From the NCBI RefSeq assembly GCF_000327065.1, contig NC_019936.1, forward strand, positions 62,001-126,000: 64,000 nt of DNA, read 5' to 3'. Shown in pieces: positions 48,797-56,402 of this stretch (position 1 is the first letter of the stretch; every line of letters begins with the position of its first letter). The translations under genes were made by a program, and so were the position numbers. Source of the DNA: Stutzerimonas stutzeri RCH2. Lineage in GTDB: Bacteria > Pseudomonadota > Gammaproteobacteria > Pseudomonadales > Pseudomonadaceae. The notes beneath the pieces were generated by a model. It was not told where the DNA came from and searched no databases. It saw nothing but the letters and a program-made list of their open reading frames with translations.

Positions 48797-49714
48797 TCAG
48801 CTCGGGTGTTTCAGGCTGTACATCCGGCATTCGGCGAGCAGCGCCAGCAGGTTGGGGTCGCGCTCCTTGGCCTTGAGGAACACCACGCCGATATGCTGTT
48901 GCAAGTGATAACGCGCCTGCAGCGGGATCAGCCGCACCCGCGATTCGTAGACCATGCCCACGCGCCCCGGCAGCAGCGCGTAGCCGACCCCGGAATTGAC
49001 CATGCTGAGCAGGGTGAAGATGTCGTTCACCTGCATCGCCACCTTCGGCTCGAAACCCGCCAGCTGGAACACCCGGTTGCCGTCCTGATGGGTGGCGAAA
49101 CCCTGCGACAGGGTGATGAAGGTGGCGTCGCGCAGGTCGCTGAGGTCCACTTCGCTCTGATTGGCGAAAGGCGAGTCGGCCGGCGCGGCGAGGAAGATGT
49201 CGTCGGAAAACAGCTGCACCTGGGCGCAGTCCGGGTCGGCCACGCTTTCGTTGAGCGACACCAGGATGGCGTCCAGCTCCATGTTCTTCAGCTTGTAGAG
49301 CAGGTCGACGTTGGAGCCGAGGATCAGGTCGATGTTGAGTTCGCTGCGGCGCAGTTTCAGACCCATGATCAGCTGCGGCACGGTCTTCACCGTCAGCGAA
49401 TACAGCGCGCCGAGCTTGAAGCGCTCGGCCGAGAAACCGGCGGCCTCGCGGGTCTGGCGCACCGTCTCGAGCACGTCCTTGACCAGCTGCTGGGCGCGCT
49501 CTTCCAGCACATAGGCGCTTTCCAGCGGAATCAGGCTGCGCCCTTCGTGCTTGAACAGCGGGCAGCGCAGCGCGCTTTCCAGGGAGTGGATGGCGCGGTG
49601 CACGCTGACGTTGCTGGTGTTCAGCTCCACCGCCGCCTTGCCCAGATTGCCGCTGCGCATGAAGGCCAGAAACACTTCCAGCTTCTTCAGGGTCAGTTCT
49701 TCGTCGATCTGCAT
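48797..49714 (-). CDS. mdcR: LysR-family regulator of malonate genes
   Basis: 305 residues. IDEELTLKKLEVFLAFMRSGNLGKAAVELNTSNVSVHRAIHSLE is the helix-turn-helix, followed by a LysR effector domain with FKLGALYSLTVKTVPQLIMGLKLRR. In Pseudomonas a LysR gene with this type of N-terminus closes the mdc cluster and answers to malonate. Here it is on the opposite strand, separated from madM by the riboswitch gene. A dyad in front of mdcA may be its site. Confidence 0.8.
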   Translation of the reverse strand: MQIDEELTLKKLEVFLAFMRSGNLGKAAVELNTSNVSVHRAIHSLESALRCPLFKHEGRSLIPLESAYVLEERAQQLVKDVLETVRQTREAAGFSAERFKLGALYSLTVKTVPQLIMGLKLRRSELNIDLILGSNVDLLYKLKNMELDAILVSLNESVADPDCAQVQLFSDDIFLAAPADSPFANQSEVDLSDLRDATFITLSQGFATHQDGNRVFQLAGFEPKVAMQVNDIFTLLSMVNSGVGYALLPGRVGMVYESRVRLIPLQARYHLQQHIGVVFLKAKERDPNLLALLAECRMYSLKHPS

Positions 49715-49772
49715 GGCGTTGGCTCCGCGGGCGGGTCGACGATTATGCCGGACGGGCGCGCACTGCGGCGCC

Positions 49773-50414
49773 TCACCAGCGCAGCAGGCGCGGCCCGAGG
49801 AGTGTACCGAGCACGCCGGGCAGCAAGATGCCGAGCAGGTACCAGAGCGCCCAGAACGGCACCGCCATCTCCGGGCAGTGCAGGCTGTAGGCGAGGGCTG
49901 CGATGCTACCGGCGAGCAGGCCGGCAGCGCCGCCGGCCAGGCGCGGGCGTGTCGGTGCCAGCCCGCGCAACGCCCAGAACGCGGCGATGAACGCGGGGAT
50001 CGACAGCAGCGCGATGTTCGCCAGGCACTCGCGCCAGGTGTTGCCGAGCAGCAGCGGCATGCGTGCGTCGGCCGGGGCGGTAATCAGAATCGTCAGTGCG
50101 GCGACCCAGACGATCACCACCGGCGCCGCCAGCAGCGCCCAGCTGTGACCCACCGGCGTGCCGGGGCGGGCCATGCGCGTGGTCAGCAACAGCGCACCGA
50201 AGAGCAGGGTCGCCGGCAGTGCCAGCTTGGCCCAGAACAGTGGTGTCCCGGCGATGGTCGCCAGGTCGGCGCGAATGCCATAAGCGGTCACGATCAGCAA
50301 CAGCGCGCCGGCCAGGCCGCACAGCAGCGCCGTGGCGAAGCGCTTGGCGACGACGTGCCGGTCTACCGGCGCAACCTCGCTGGCGAGCAGGGCAATCAGG
50401 TCATCGGTTTTCAT
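49773..50414 (-). CDS. nrsF: NrsF-type (DUF1109) membrane anti-sigma factor
   Basis: 213 residues with six hydrophobic helices. DDLIALLASEVAPVDRHVVAKRF at the cytosolic N-terminus, then helices such as ATALLCGLAGALLLIVTAYGI, are typical of DUF1109/NrsF, which in Caulobacter holds sigma-F inactive at the membrane. Two Cys on the periplasmic side and between helices (about residues 130 and 180) may sense redox or metals. Overlaps the sigma gene by 4 bases. Confidence 0.9.
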   Translation of the reverse strand: MKTDDLIALLASEVAPVDRHVVAKRFATALLCGLAGALLLIVTAYGIRADLATIAGTPLFWAKLALPATLLFGALLLTTRMARPGTPVGHSWALLAAPVVIVWVAALTILITAPADARMPLLLGNTWRECLANIALLSIPAFIAAFWALRGLAPTRPRLAGGAAGLLAGSIAALAYSLHCPEMAVPFWALWYLLGILLPGVLGTLLGPRLLRW

Positions 50415-50980
50415 GCGCCACCTCGAATCTTCGCCGCCAGGGCCTTGAGCCCGCGATGGATGCCGACCTTGATCGCCGAGCTGGAAAGCCCAGTCAGACG
50501 CGCGGTTTCTTCCACCGAGCGGCCCTCCAGTTTGACGTGAACGATGGGTAACCGCTGGCGTGGCGGCAGCTGCTCTAGCAGCTTGCCCAAGTCACGGCAG
50601 GCCTCGGCCTGCGCGTTGTCCTGTACGGCGAGCAGCTCGTCGGCCTCGTCCAGCCAGTCCATTTGCGCGGCCTGCCGGCCACGGGCGCGGTAGTGGTCGG
50701 CCAGCTTGTAGCGACAGATCGCCTGCACCCAGACCGTCAGCGGCTGCTCCGCGCGATAGGTCTGCCGCGCATTGTGCACCGCCAGCAGTACCTCCTGCAG
50801 AACGTCCTCCAGCTCGCTCGACTGCGACAGGCGGCGACGCAGAAAACCGCGCAGATGGCCGCCAAGCTGATCAAGGAATGCCCGATAGGCCCTCGCATCG
50901 CCATCGAGCCCGCGCAGCAGCAGCGCGCGCAGCTCGTTCTCGCGGGCCTGGAGTGTCTCCTGAGAGGTAGTTCGTTCCAT
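50411..50980 (-). CDS. sigF: ECF sigma factor, SigF type
   Basis: 189 residues: sigma region 2 ([56 protein letters not shown]) and region 4 ([44 protein letters not shown]). It is coupled with the NrsF anti-sigma, and the bufferin genes lie divergently. The residues before [13 protein letters not shown] are not part of the conserved core, and a GTAACC-N16-CGAA element overlaps the chosen ATG, so the start may be wrong. Confidence 0.88.
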   Translation of the reverse strand: MERTTSQETLQARENELRALLLRGLDGDARAYRAFLDQLGGHLRGFLRRRLSQSSELEDVLQEVLLAVHNARQTYRAEQPLTVWVQAICRYKLADHYRARGRQAAQMDWLDEADELLAVQDNAQAEACRDLGKLLEQLPPRQRLPIVHVKLEGRSVEETARLTGLSSSAIKVGIHRGLKALAAKIRGGA

Positions 50981-50996
50981 CGGCTGCTCTGGTTAC
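50971..50996 (-). promoter_or_regulatory. Second SigF-type element facing the sigma gene
   Basis: On the minus strand GTAACC (50996-50991) and CGAA (50974-50971) are spaced by exactly 16 nt, the same as the bufA1 promoter. The -10 part falls in codons 3-4 of the annotated sigma gene, so a transcript from here would begin within it. There is no in-frame ATG, GTG or TTG soon after. Autoregulation, a downstream unusual start, or chance are all possible. Confidence 0.5.
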
Positions 50997-51084
50997 AGGT
51001 GGAACCGCGAAATGTCCGCCGCCCGTCGACCAGGGTCACGGTAGGGACGTCGCGAGGAAATCTCAAAATAATTTTTCGCTGGCT

Positions 51085-51110
51085 GTAACCACCACGACTG
51101 ACGCAGCGAA
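51085..51110 (+). promoter_or_regulatory. SigF-type promoter of the bufferin operon
   Basis: GTAACC, then 16 nt, then CGAA, a perfect match to the Caulobacter sigma-F consensus GTAACC-N16-CGAA. It lies 62 bp before the bufA1 ATG, which gives a leader of about 50 nt. The neighbouring sigma/NrsF pair is the expected regulator. Confidence 0.85.
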
Positions 51111-51171
51111 TTACCTGAAGAGCCATCTGCAGATTCGCCGATGGCCACTCAACGATTGCGGAGAATCCAAC

Positions 51172-51444
51172 ATGAAGGCTCTCAACCTTGCGGCTGCCGC
51201 CATTGCCCTGGCTTCGATCGCCGCTGGCGCTCAGGCAGGCGAGAACGACAAAGGCGACATGGAAAAATGCTACGGCGTCGCGCTGGCCGGACAGAACGAT
51301 TGCAAGGCCGGTGCCGGCACCAGTTGCGCCGGCAGTTCCAAGCGCGATTACCAGGGCAACGCCTGGAAACTGGTGCCCGCTGGTACCTGCACCTCGATCG
51401 AGACGCCCAAGGGAATGGGCTCGCTGACGCCGGTCGAGCGCTGA
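51172..51444 (+). CDS. bufA1: Bufferin precursor, DUF2282 type
   Basis: 90 residues, the peptide of a bufferin system. The signal peptide ([23 protein letters not shown]) is followed by [35 protein letters not shown] and VPAGTC. Four Cys (33, 44, 52, 73) are in conserved DUF2282 positions. Bufferins are RiPPs in which central Cys are turned into thiooxazoles by BufB with BufC, and bind copper in the periplasm. GGAG lies 8 nt before the ATG. A SigF-type promoter lies upstream. Confidence 0.9.
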   Translation: MKALNLAAAAIALASIAAGAQAGENDKGDMEKCYGVALAGQNDCKAGAGTSCAGSSKRDYQGNAWKLVPAGTCTSIETPKGMGSLTPVER

Positions 51445-51460
51445 GCCTAGCGTGCCGGCC

Positions 51461-52288
51461 ATGCAGATCCTCGGAGCAGGACTAGGGCTGAAACCCGAGC
51501 ATTACGCGGACGCCTGTGCCAGCGTGGCGGAGGGGCTGTGGTTCGAGGTCCATCCGGAAAACTACATGGTCGGCGGTGGCCCGCGGCTCGACTGGCTGGA
51601 GGCGGTGGGGGCACGGCACCCGCTGTCGCTGCATGGTGTGTCGCTGTCGCTGGCTGCCGACTGTGCACCGGACGAGACGCACCTGCAGCGACTCAAGGCG
51701 CTGGCCGAGCGTGTGCGGCCGGCGCTGATCTCCGAACACCTGGCCTGGTCGAGCTGGCGCGGCAACTACCATCCCGACCTGCTGCCATTTCCACGGACGA
51801 CGGCGGCTTTGAGACGAATCGCAGCGAACATCGAGTGGACCCAGGAGGTGCTTGGGCAGCGCATCGCCATCGAGAATCCCAGCCACTATTTGCGCTTCGA
51901 GCAACATGAGTGGGACGAGATCGACTTTCTCGCCGAACTCAGCCAGCGCACCGGCTGCGGCCTGCTGCTGGACGTCAACAACGTGCAGGTCAGCGCACAC
52001 AACCTGGGTTTCGATGCGGCCGCCTACCTGCGGCGCTTTCCGGCCGCGCCGATCATGGAGATCCACCTGGCCGGGCACAGCCGGGATGACGCGTCTTCGC
52101 TGCTGATCGACTCCCACGATGCGCCGGTGGACGCGGCGGTCTGGGCACTTTATCGGCAACTGATCGAGCGTATCGGCCCGCGCCCGACGCTGATCGAGCG
52201 CGACGACCAGCTGCCGGCTTTCGACACGCTAATGGTCGAGCGCGATCGTGCCCAGCAGACGCTCGATGAAGTGGCGGGCTGGCAATGA
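51461..52288 (+). CDS. bufB: MNIO-family (DUF692) peptide-modifying enzyme
   Basis: 275 residues with the DUF692 TIM barrel. [15 protein letters not shown] at the start, then [39 protein letters not shown] and MEIHLAGH hold the His, Asp and Glu ligands of the multi-iron centre. MNIOs oxidise Cys in RiPP precursors. It acts on BufA1 with BufC. An in-frame GTG three codons earlier is an alternative start; neither start has a strong ribosome site. Overlaps bufC by ATGA. Confidence 0.93.
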   Translation: MQILGAGLGLKPEHYADACASVAEGLWFEVHPENYMVGGGPRLDWLEAVGARHPLSLHGVSLSLAADCAPDETHLQRLKALAERVRPALISEHLAWSSWRGNYHPDLLPFPRTTAALRRIAANIEWTQEVLGQRIAIENPSHYLRFEQHEWDEIDFLAELSQRTGCGLLLDVNNVQVSAHNLGFDAAAYLRRFPAAPIMEIHLAGHSRDDASSLLIDSHDAPVDAAVWALYRQLIERIGPRPTLIERDDQLPAFDTLMVERDRAQQTLDEVAGWQ

Positions 52289-53076
52289 GCGGCTCGCTGG
52301 CTGCATTTCAGGACGCCTTCGTCGCGGCGCTGACCGGCGCGCCCGATAGTGCGGCGGGCGAGGTCGCTGCGCTGGTCGGGCAGCCGGGTTTCGCGGTGTA
52401 TCGCAACACGCTGGCGAAGGGTTGTGTCGATGCGCTGCGCGCCAATTTCCCTGCCGTCGAACGGCTGGTGGGGGAGGAGTGGTTTGCCGCCGCCGCGACG
52501 CTGTACGCGCGCGCGATGCCGCCGCGCAGTGGCCCGCTGCTTGAGTACGGTGAAAATTTTCCGGCCTTTTTGCACGGTTTCGAACCGGCGCGCGAGCTGC
52601 CCTATCTGTCTGGTGTCGCGCAGCTGGACCGGCTATGGCTCGAGGCATTCAGCGCCGTGGAACAACCGGTTCTCGTCCTCGCTGCCCTGGCGACACAAAC
52701 CCCGCAGCAGCTGGCCCGGCAGGCCCTGGTGCCGCGCGCGGCGCTGCGCTGGCAATGGTTCGCCGAGCTGCCGGTGTACAGCATCTGGAGTTGCACCCGC
52801 GAGCAGCGCGAGGTGCCGACGACGCTGGTCTGGCAGGGCGAAGGAGCACTGCTGAGCCGAAGCGCCAGCTGCATCGGCTGGCAGCCACTCGAACGCGGCG
52901 GCTGTGTATTTCTCGATGCCTGTGCCGCTGGCCGCTCGCTGGAGCAGGCCTCGGAACTGGCGCTAGCGGTCCAGCCGGAACTCGACTTCAACGACCTGCT
53001 CGGCCGGCTGCTGGCGGCAGGCGCGTTCGCCGCGCTGGTGCCGACGACGCAATCCACATTGAGGAAACCGTCATGA
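52285..53076 (+). CDS. bufC: DUF2063 partner protein of the MNIO
   Basis: 263 residues. The DUF2063 N-terminal domain includes [48 protein letters not shown] and [31 protein letters not shown]. BufC-like proteins deliver the precursor to the MNIO. The C-terminal half ([10 protein letters not shown] onward) is less conserved. Overlaps both bufB and the DoxX gene by 4 bases, so bufBC-doxX are coupled. Confidence 0.9.
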   Translation: MSGSLAAFQDAFVAALTGAPDSAAGEVAALVGQPGFAVYRNTLAKGCVDALRANFPAVERLVGEEWFAAAATLYARAMPPRSGPLLEYGENFPAFLHGFEPARELPYLSGVAQLDRLWLEAFSAVEQPVLVLAALATQTPQQLARQALVPRAALRWQWFAELPVYSIWSCTREQREVPTTLVWQGEGALLSRSASCIGWQPLERGGCVFLDACAAGRSLEQASELALAVQPELDFNDLLGRLLAAGAFAALVPTTQSTLRKPS

Positions 53077-53534
53077 ACGTCATGCACAACCTGCCGCTGC
53101 GTTTGCGTCAACAATGGAACGGGGTCGCGCAGCGGATGCAGCAATTGCTCGGCGATTCGCTGCTGCATCTGCTGGCACGCTTGGCCATCGCGGCGATCTT
53201 CCTGCTCTCCGGGCGCACCAAGGTGAGCGGGGTGTTGGACATCACCCCGGGCACGTTCGAGCTGTTTCGCAGCGAATACGCATTGCCGTTGCTACCGCCG
53301 CCTTTCGCGGCGCACCTGGCGACCTATGCAGAGCACCTGTTCCCGCTGTTGCTCGTGCTTGGCCTATTCACGCGGCTGTCGGCGCTGGCGCTGTTGCTGA
53401 TGACACTGGTGATCCAGCTGTTCGTCTACCCGGACGCCTGGTCGACTCACCTGAGCTGGGCGGCGCTGCTGCTACTGCTGATAGGGCGCGGCGCCGGCCG
53501 GCTCTCGCTCGATCACCTGTTGGGGATTCGCTAG
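53073..53534 (+). CDS. DoxX-family membrane protein of the bufferin operon
   Basis: 153 residues, four helices: [20 protein letters not shown], the long [38 protein letters not shown] and [14 protein letters not shown]. DoxX proteins are often the last gene in bufferin operons (BufD). Role unknown, perhaps in redox or export at the inner membrane. Start overlaps the bufC stop. Confidence 0.88.
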   Translation: MNVMHNLPLRLRQQWNGVAQRMQQLLGDSLLHLLARLAIAAIFLLSGRTKVSGVLDITPGTFELFRSEYALPLLPPPFAAHLATYAEHLFPLLLVLGLFTRLSALALLLMTLVIQLFVYPDAWSTHLSWAALLLLLIGRGAGRLSLDHLLGIR

Positions 53535-53555
53535 CGCCGGCCTGGAGTCGCCACG

Positions 53556-53780
53556 TCAGGCGGGCACGACGTCTTCATCCTCGGGAATCTCATCGGTGAC
53601 GAACACAGTGGCGTGATCGCTCAGCGCGTCGTCGATGCGCAGGCCGAAGTAAAGGGCATCATTGGCGTCCCAGAACGCCTCGACCTGCTCAAGAGAGGCC
53701 TGCTCGAGCAGGACCTGGCCGGTGTGTTCGAGGATGATGGAATAGCGGCGATTGGCAGACATGAAAGTGACTCTGATCAT
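53556..53780 (-). CDS. Small acidic protein of unknown function
   Basis: 74 residues. MIRVTFMSANRRYSIILEHTGQVLLEQASLEQVEAFWDAND, then YFGLRIDDALSDHATVFVTDEIPEDEDVVPA. It is acidic toward the C-terminus and has no signal or membrane segment. I do not recognise the family. Start uncertain: an ATG eleven codons earlier and one six codons later are also in frame, none with a clear ribosome site. It is convergent with the bufferin operon. Confidence 0.55.
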   Translation of the reverse strand: MIRVTFMSANRRYSIILEHTGQVLLEQASLEQVEAFWDANDALYFGLRIDDALSDHATVFVTDEIPEDEDVVPA

Positions 53781-53975
53781 CGGAAGAGCTGCACCCCGCA
53801 GCTGTGATGTCATTTTGTCACTTTGAAAGGCTTAATCCCTGCCCGTTCATCGCCCGAGCGCTTTTCTCTGCCGAACGGTTAGTGAGCGGTGGTGACCAAC
53901 ACCACTACATCCCGCTCATTGCCAGTTGGCTTATTTGTAGGCCCGAAAAGGATTGCAATCGAATGCAGTTTGCAA

Positions 53976-54320
53976 TCAGGAGATAATATTTATATCGAAT
54001 TGATGACGAAGGAAGCCGATAAACATACTGATCCAGTACACGGTAAGTGTTATGCAGGTGAAGTAAAGCCAAGCAGTTATAGGGCGGCTTACCTTTGGTC
54101 GAGTCACACCGAAGGCGTAAAGAAAACTATATCGGTGCATTCGGCAGAAGGTATCAAACGGACTATAGGATTCCCACTTGACATTGGGCAGCCGAGAGAA
54201 GTACGGGTCGAGCCGACGAATTCCGTGGAAGCAGATATAAATGCCATTAATGCCTCCGGCTACGAATAGTAGCAGCCATCCCAGATATAAGATTCGCTCA
54301 AGCACCAAGGCTGCGTTCAT
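53976..54320 (-). CDS. Two-helix membrane protein, probable T6SS immunity protein
   Basis: 114 residues. One hydrophobic segment near residues 8-31 (YLGWLLLFVAGGINGIYICF) and one near 83-103 (AWLYFTCITLTVYWISMFIGF). It starts one base after the LysM-effector stop with GGGGA upstream, so it is coupled. Its AT-rich base composition differs from all neighbours. Position after a putative pore-forming effector and the presence of membrane helices suggest an inner-membrane immunity protein. No named family recognised. Confidence 0.7.
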   Translation of the reverse strand: MNAALVLERILYLGWLLLFVAGGINGIYICFHGIRRLDPYFSRLPNVKWESYSPFDTFCRMHRYSFLYAFGVTRPKVSRPITAWLYFTCITLTVYWISMFIGFLRHQFDINIIS

Positions 54321-54321
54321 A

Positions 54322-55569
54322 TCAGTAAATTCCCCGATAAATAATAGTGCCCACCTCTTCGCCAAAACTGCCGCCTTCAGACCCTCCGTAATAGGCGCCG
54401 GCAGCGGCGCCAGCGATTGCGATCACTGCGAGGACAGGAGCTCCAATCGTGACACCGAACGCAAGTGCAATTCCTCCCACCACGGCAGTCGCTACTTTGG
54501 CACCTGCGAAACCTCCTACGGCACCCCCTCCCGCACTGCCAAAGAATCCGGTTACCTGCTTGAAGCTAGTTTGAGTACAGACTTGGTCATTGCCCACCGT
54601 GCAGGCTTCTTGAATCGCATTCAATCGAACGCCTCCGTCGATGGCGATGCCCAAATAACCTAAGCGGCTAGCACCCTTCGCCCAATTCGAAACCGTATTG
54701 ATGCGTTGCCCAAGCTGCGGAACTTCGCCTCTTTCAGTAATCGCAGAGGCGTTATGCAGGATCGATTTTGTAGATAGTCCGAGTGTGGTCTTGATGCTGT
54801 CGTAATTACGGATATTGATAGTTGAAAGGGTCAGACGGCCAAGGGAGTGATTTAGCTGGCCGAAGAGTTGCTGACGCTTTGCATAGAACTCCGGCGAAAA
54901 TCGGTTGGGGTTTCCGGTGCGGCTGAGCTCGTCGACATACGCGACGTTGATCTTTTCCAGCGTGCTCCTGACGTTCCCTAGCTGGCGTCCGGCTGCGGCA
55001 CTCAGTACACCCAGCGCGGTGCTCTGGTGGGATGCGACGGTTTCCAACGAGACGTAGTCCAGAACTTCCAGATGTCGCTTGACCGTCATGGCTTCGGCGG
55101 GTGTCAGCTGTTGGATGCCTTCACTTGCGAGCCGCGCCTGTGCCCTGAGGGCTTCCAGGCGTTGTCGGTCGGCGTCGGTGCGCGGCATGTTGGAGATGAT
55201 GACGATCTCTCCAGGCAGTACCGTCTCGTTGAGATGCTCGTTGTTTCGCTGGAACAACGAGCGGTGGAGGAAGTGCATTTCACGTCCGTAGATCGCCTCA
55301 TAGATCGCTTGGCGGCTCTGCACCTCTTCGTTCCAGTAGAAGGCGACGTCGAATGCAGCCCCGCTGCACTGGCTGTCCTGCATGATCTGTCCCGCGGTGC
55401 AGCCGGGGCGTGCCGGGCTGCTCGTTGCAGGCATGCGTAACATCTGGCCAGCCTGGATCTGGTTGGGGTCTTCAATCTGCGGGTTCAGGCGTAGCAGGCT
55501 GCTGACGGTGGTGCCGTGATCGCTGGCGATCCGGGTCAGGGTGTCGCCCCTCTGTATCGTGTATTCCAT
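54322..55569 (-). CDS. LysM-domain putative type VI effector
   Basis: 415 residues. A LysM domain (residues 1-47, YTIQRGDTLTRIASDHGTTVSSLL) could bind peptidoglycan. The middle part is helical. The C-terminal 90 residues are glycine- and alanine-rich hydrophobic (FFGSAGGGAVGGFAGAKV, GGIALAFGVTIGAPVLAVIAI), suggestive of a pore-forming or membrane-inserting toxin. It follows vgrG and the DUF4123 adaptor and is followed by a small membrane protein. The toxin activity is inferred. The 3' part has lower GC. Confidence 0.75.
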   Translation of the reverse strand: MEYTIQRGDTLTRIASDHGTTVSSLLRLNPQIEDPNQIQAGQMLRMPATSSPARPGCTAGQIMQDSQCSGAAFDVAFYWNEEVQSRQAIYEAIYGREMHFLHRSLFQRNNEHLNETVLPGEIVIISNMPRTDADRQRLEALRAQARLASEGIQQLTPAEAMTVKRHLEVLDYVSLETVASHQSTALGVLSAAAGRQLGNVRSTLEKINVAYVDELSRTGNPNRFSPEFYAKRQQLFGQLNHSLGRLTLSTINIRNYDSIKTTLGLSTKSILHNASAITERGEVPQLGQRINTVSNWAKGASRLGYLGIAIDGGVRLNAIQEACTVGNDQVCTQTSFKQVTGFFGSAGGGAVGGFAGAKVATAVVGGIALAFGVTIGAPVLAVIAIAGAAAGAYYGGSEGGSFGEEVGTIIYRGIY

Positions 55570-55574
55570 TCGCT

Positions 55575-56402
55575 TTATCCATGCAGTCCAAGCAAGCTGG
55601 CTTCGATTCGAGCCAGCCGGTGCTCGGCAGGTTCTTCCATGTTGGCCAGTCCGGTGCGTATCTCAGGTCTGTCGATGGTCTCAGGAAATTGCAGCGCCAA
55701 CTCAACGTAGGCGAACAGCTGCTGTTCGGAGCTGATGCTGAGCGTCTCAGCTTCCGCTACGCGCTGATCAACGATCACTTCCAGTTCCGAGGCCGACTTT
55801 CCATGAAAGTCGTCTGCAGAAAAGTGGTTTACCAGGCGCTGGTTGAAGCGCTGTCGCTCCTGTTGTTGCCAATGAGCGAGGTGCTCGGGATGGATCGAAA
55901 ACCAGCCCTCGTCGTCAGCAGTTCTGCCGGGAGAAATCTGGTTTGTGGTGAATCCTCGCCATTCGCTCTGCTCGGTGGTCAGCCAGATGCCGCTGATCGG
56001 GCCGAGCCAAGCGCCCAGCTCTTCTTGCGTAAGGCTGTCGAAGAAGCGCTCGCTCAAGGCCGGTTCGTAGAACCTGCAGAACGCCAGTTCACCGGAGGGC
56101 AATCTGACGCTGAGAAGGCTGCGCAAATGGTTCGCCAGATCATCGATGCTCGCCGCGCTTTCCAACAGCAGCCCTGCCGATTGCCAGCGCTCCCGGTTCT
56201 GCCACATCAGATGCTGCCCGGCGAGGCTGTACAGCACGGGGCTGCATTCCAGCATGGACTCATGACGCGTGCCTCGGTACAGCGGCTCCAGGCGGGGTTC
56301 GTCGTCGTGCTGGTAGATGATCTGCAGAGCCGGTAATGCGGCACCATCGAGCAGCAGGTAGAGGTCGTCTCGCTCGATATCCGGTTCTTCTACAGCCTGC
56401 AT
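55575..56402 (-). CDS. DUF4123 type VI effector adaptor
   Basis: 275 residues with the DUF4123 layout (LYLLLDGAALPALQIIYQHDDEPRLEPLYRGT; LRSLLSVRLPSGELAFCRFYEPALSERFF). DUF4123 proteins (Tap/TEC) hold an effector and load it on the VgrG spike. The ATG overlaps the vgrG stop (TGATG), and the stop is 5 bp before the LysM effector, so the three go together. An earlier ATG nine codons upstream is possible. Confidence 0.88.
   Translation of the reverse strand: MQAVEEPDIERDDLYLLLDGAALPALQIIYQHDDEPRLEPLYRGTRHESMLECSPVLYSLAGQHLMWQNRERWQSAGLLLESAASIDDLANHLRSLLSVRLPSGELAFCRFYEPALSERFFDSLTQEELGAWLGPISGIWLTTEQSEWRGFTTNQISPGRTADDEGWFSIHPEHLAHWQQQERQRFNQRLVNHFSADDFHGKSASELEVIVDQRVAEAETLSISSEQQLFAYVELALQFPETIDRPEIRTGLANMEEPAEHRLARIEASLLGLHG

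Noticed and set aside
48480..48830. Small frames between the flavin dehydrogenase and mdcR
   Set aside because: They are made of GTAGGGTGGA repeat units and have no independent support.
53889..54269. Plus-strand frame of 126 codons opposite the membrane protein gene
   Set aside because: The minus-strand frame has two membrane helices, is coupled to the effector and has a ribosome site; the plus-strand one has no family feature and no clear ribosome site.
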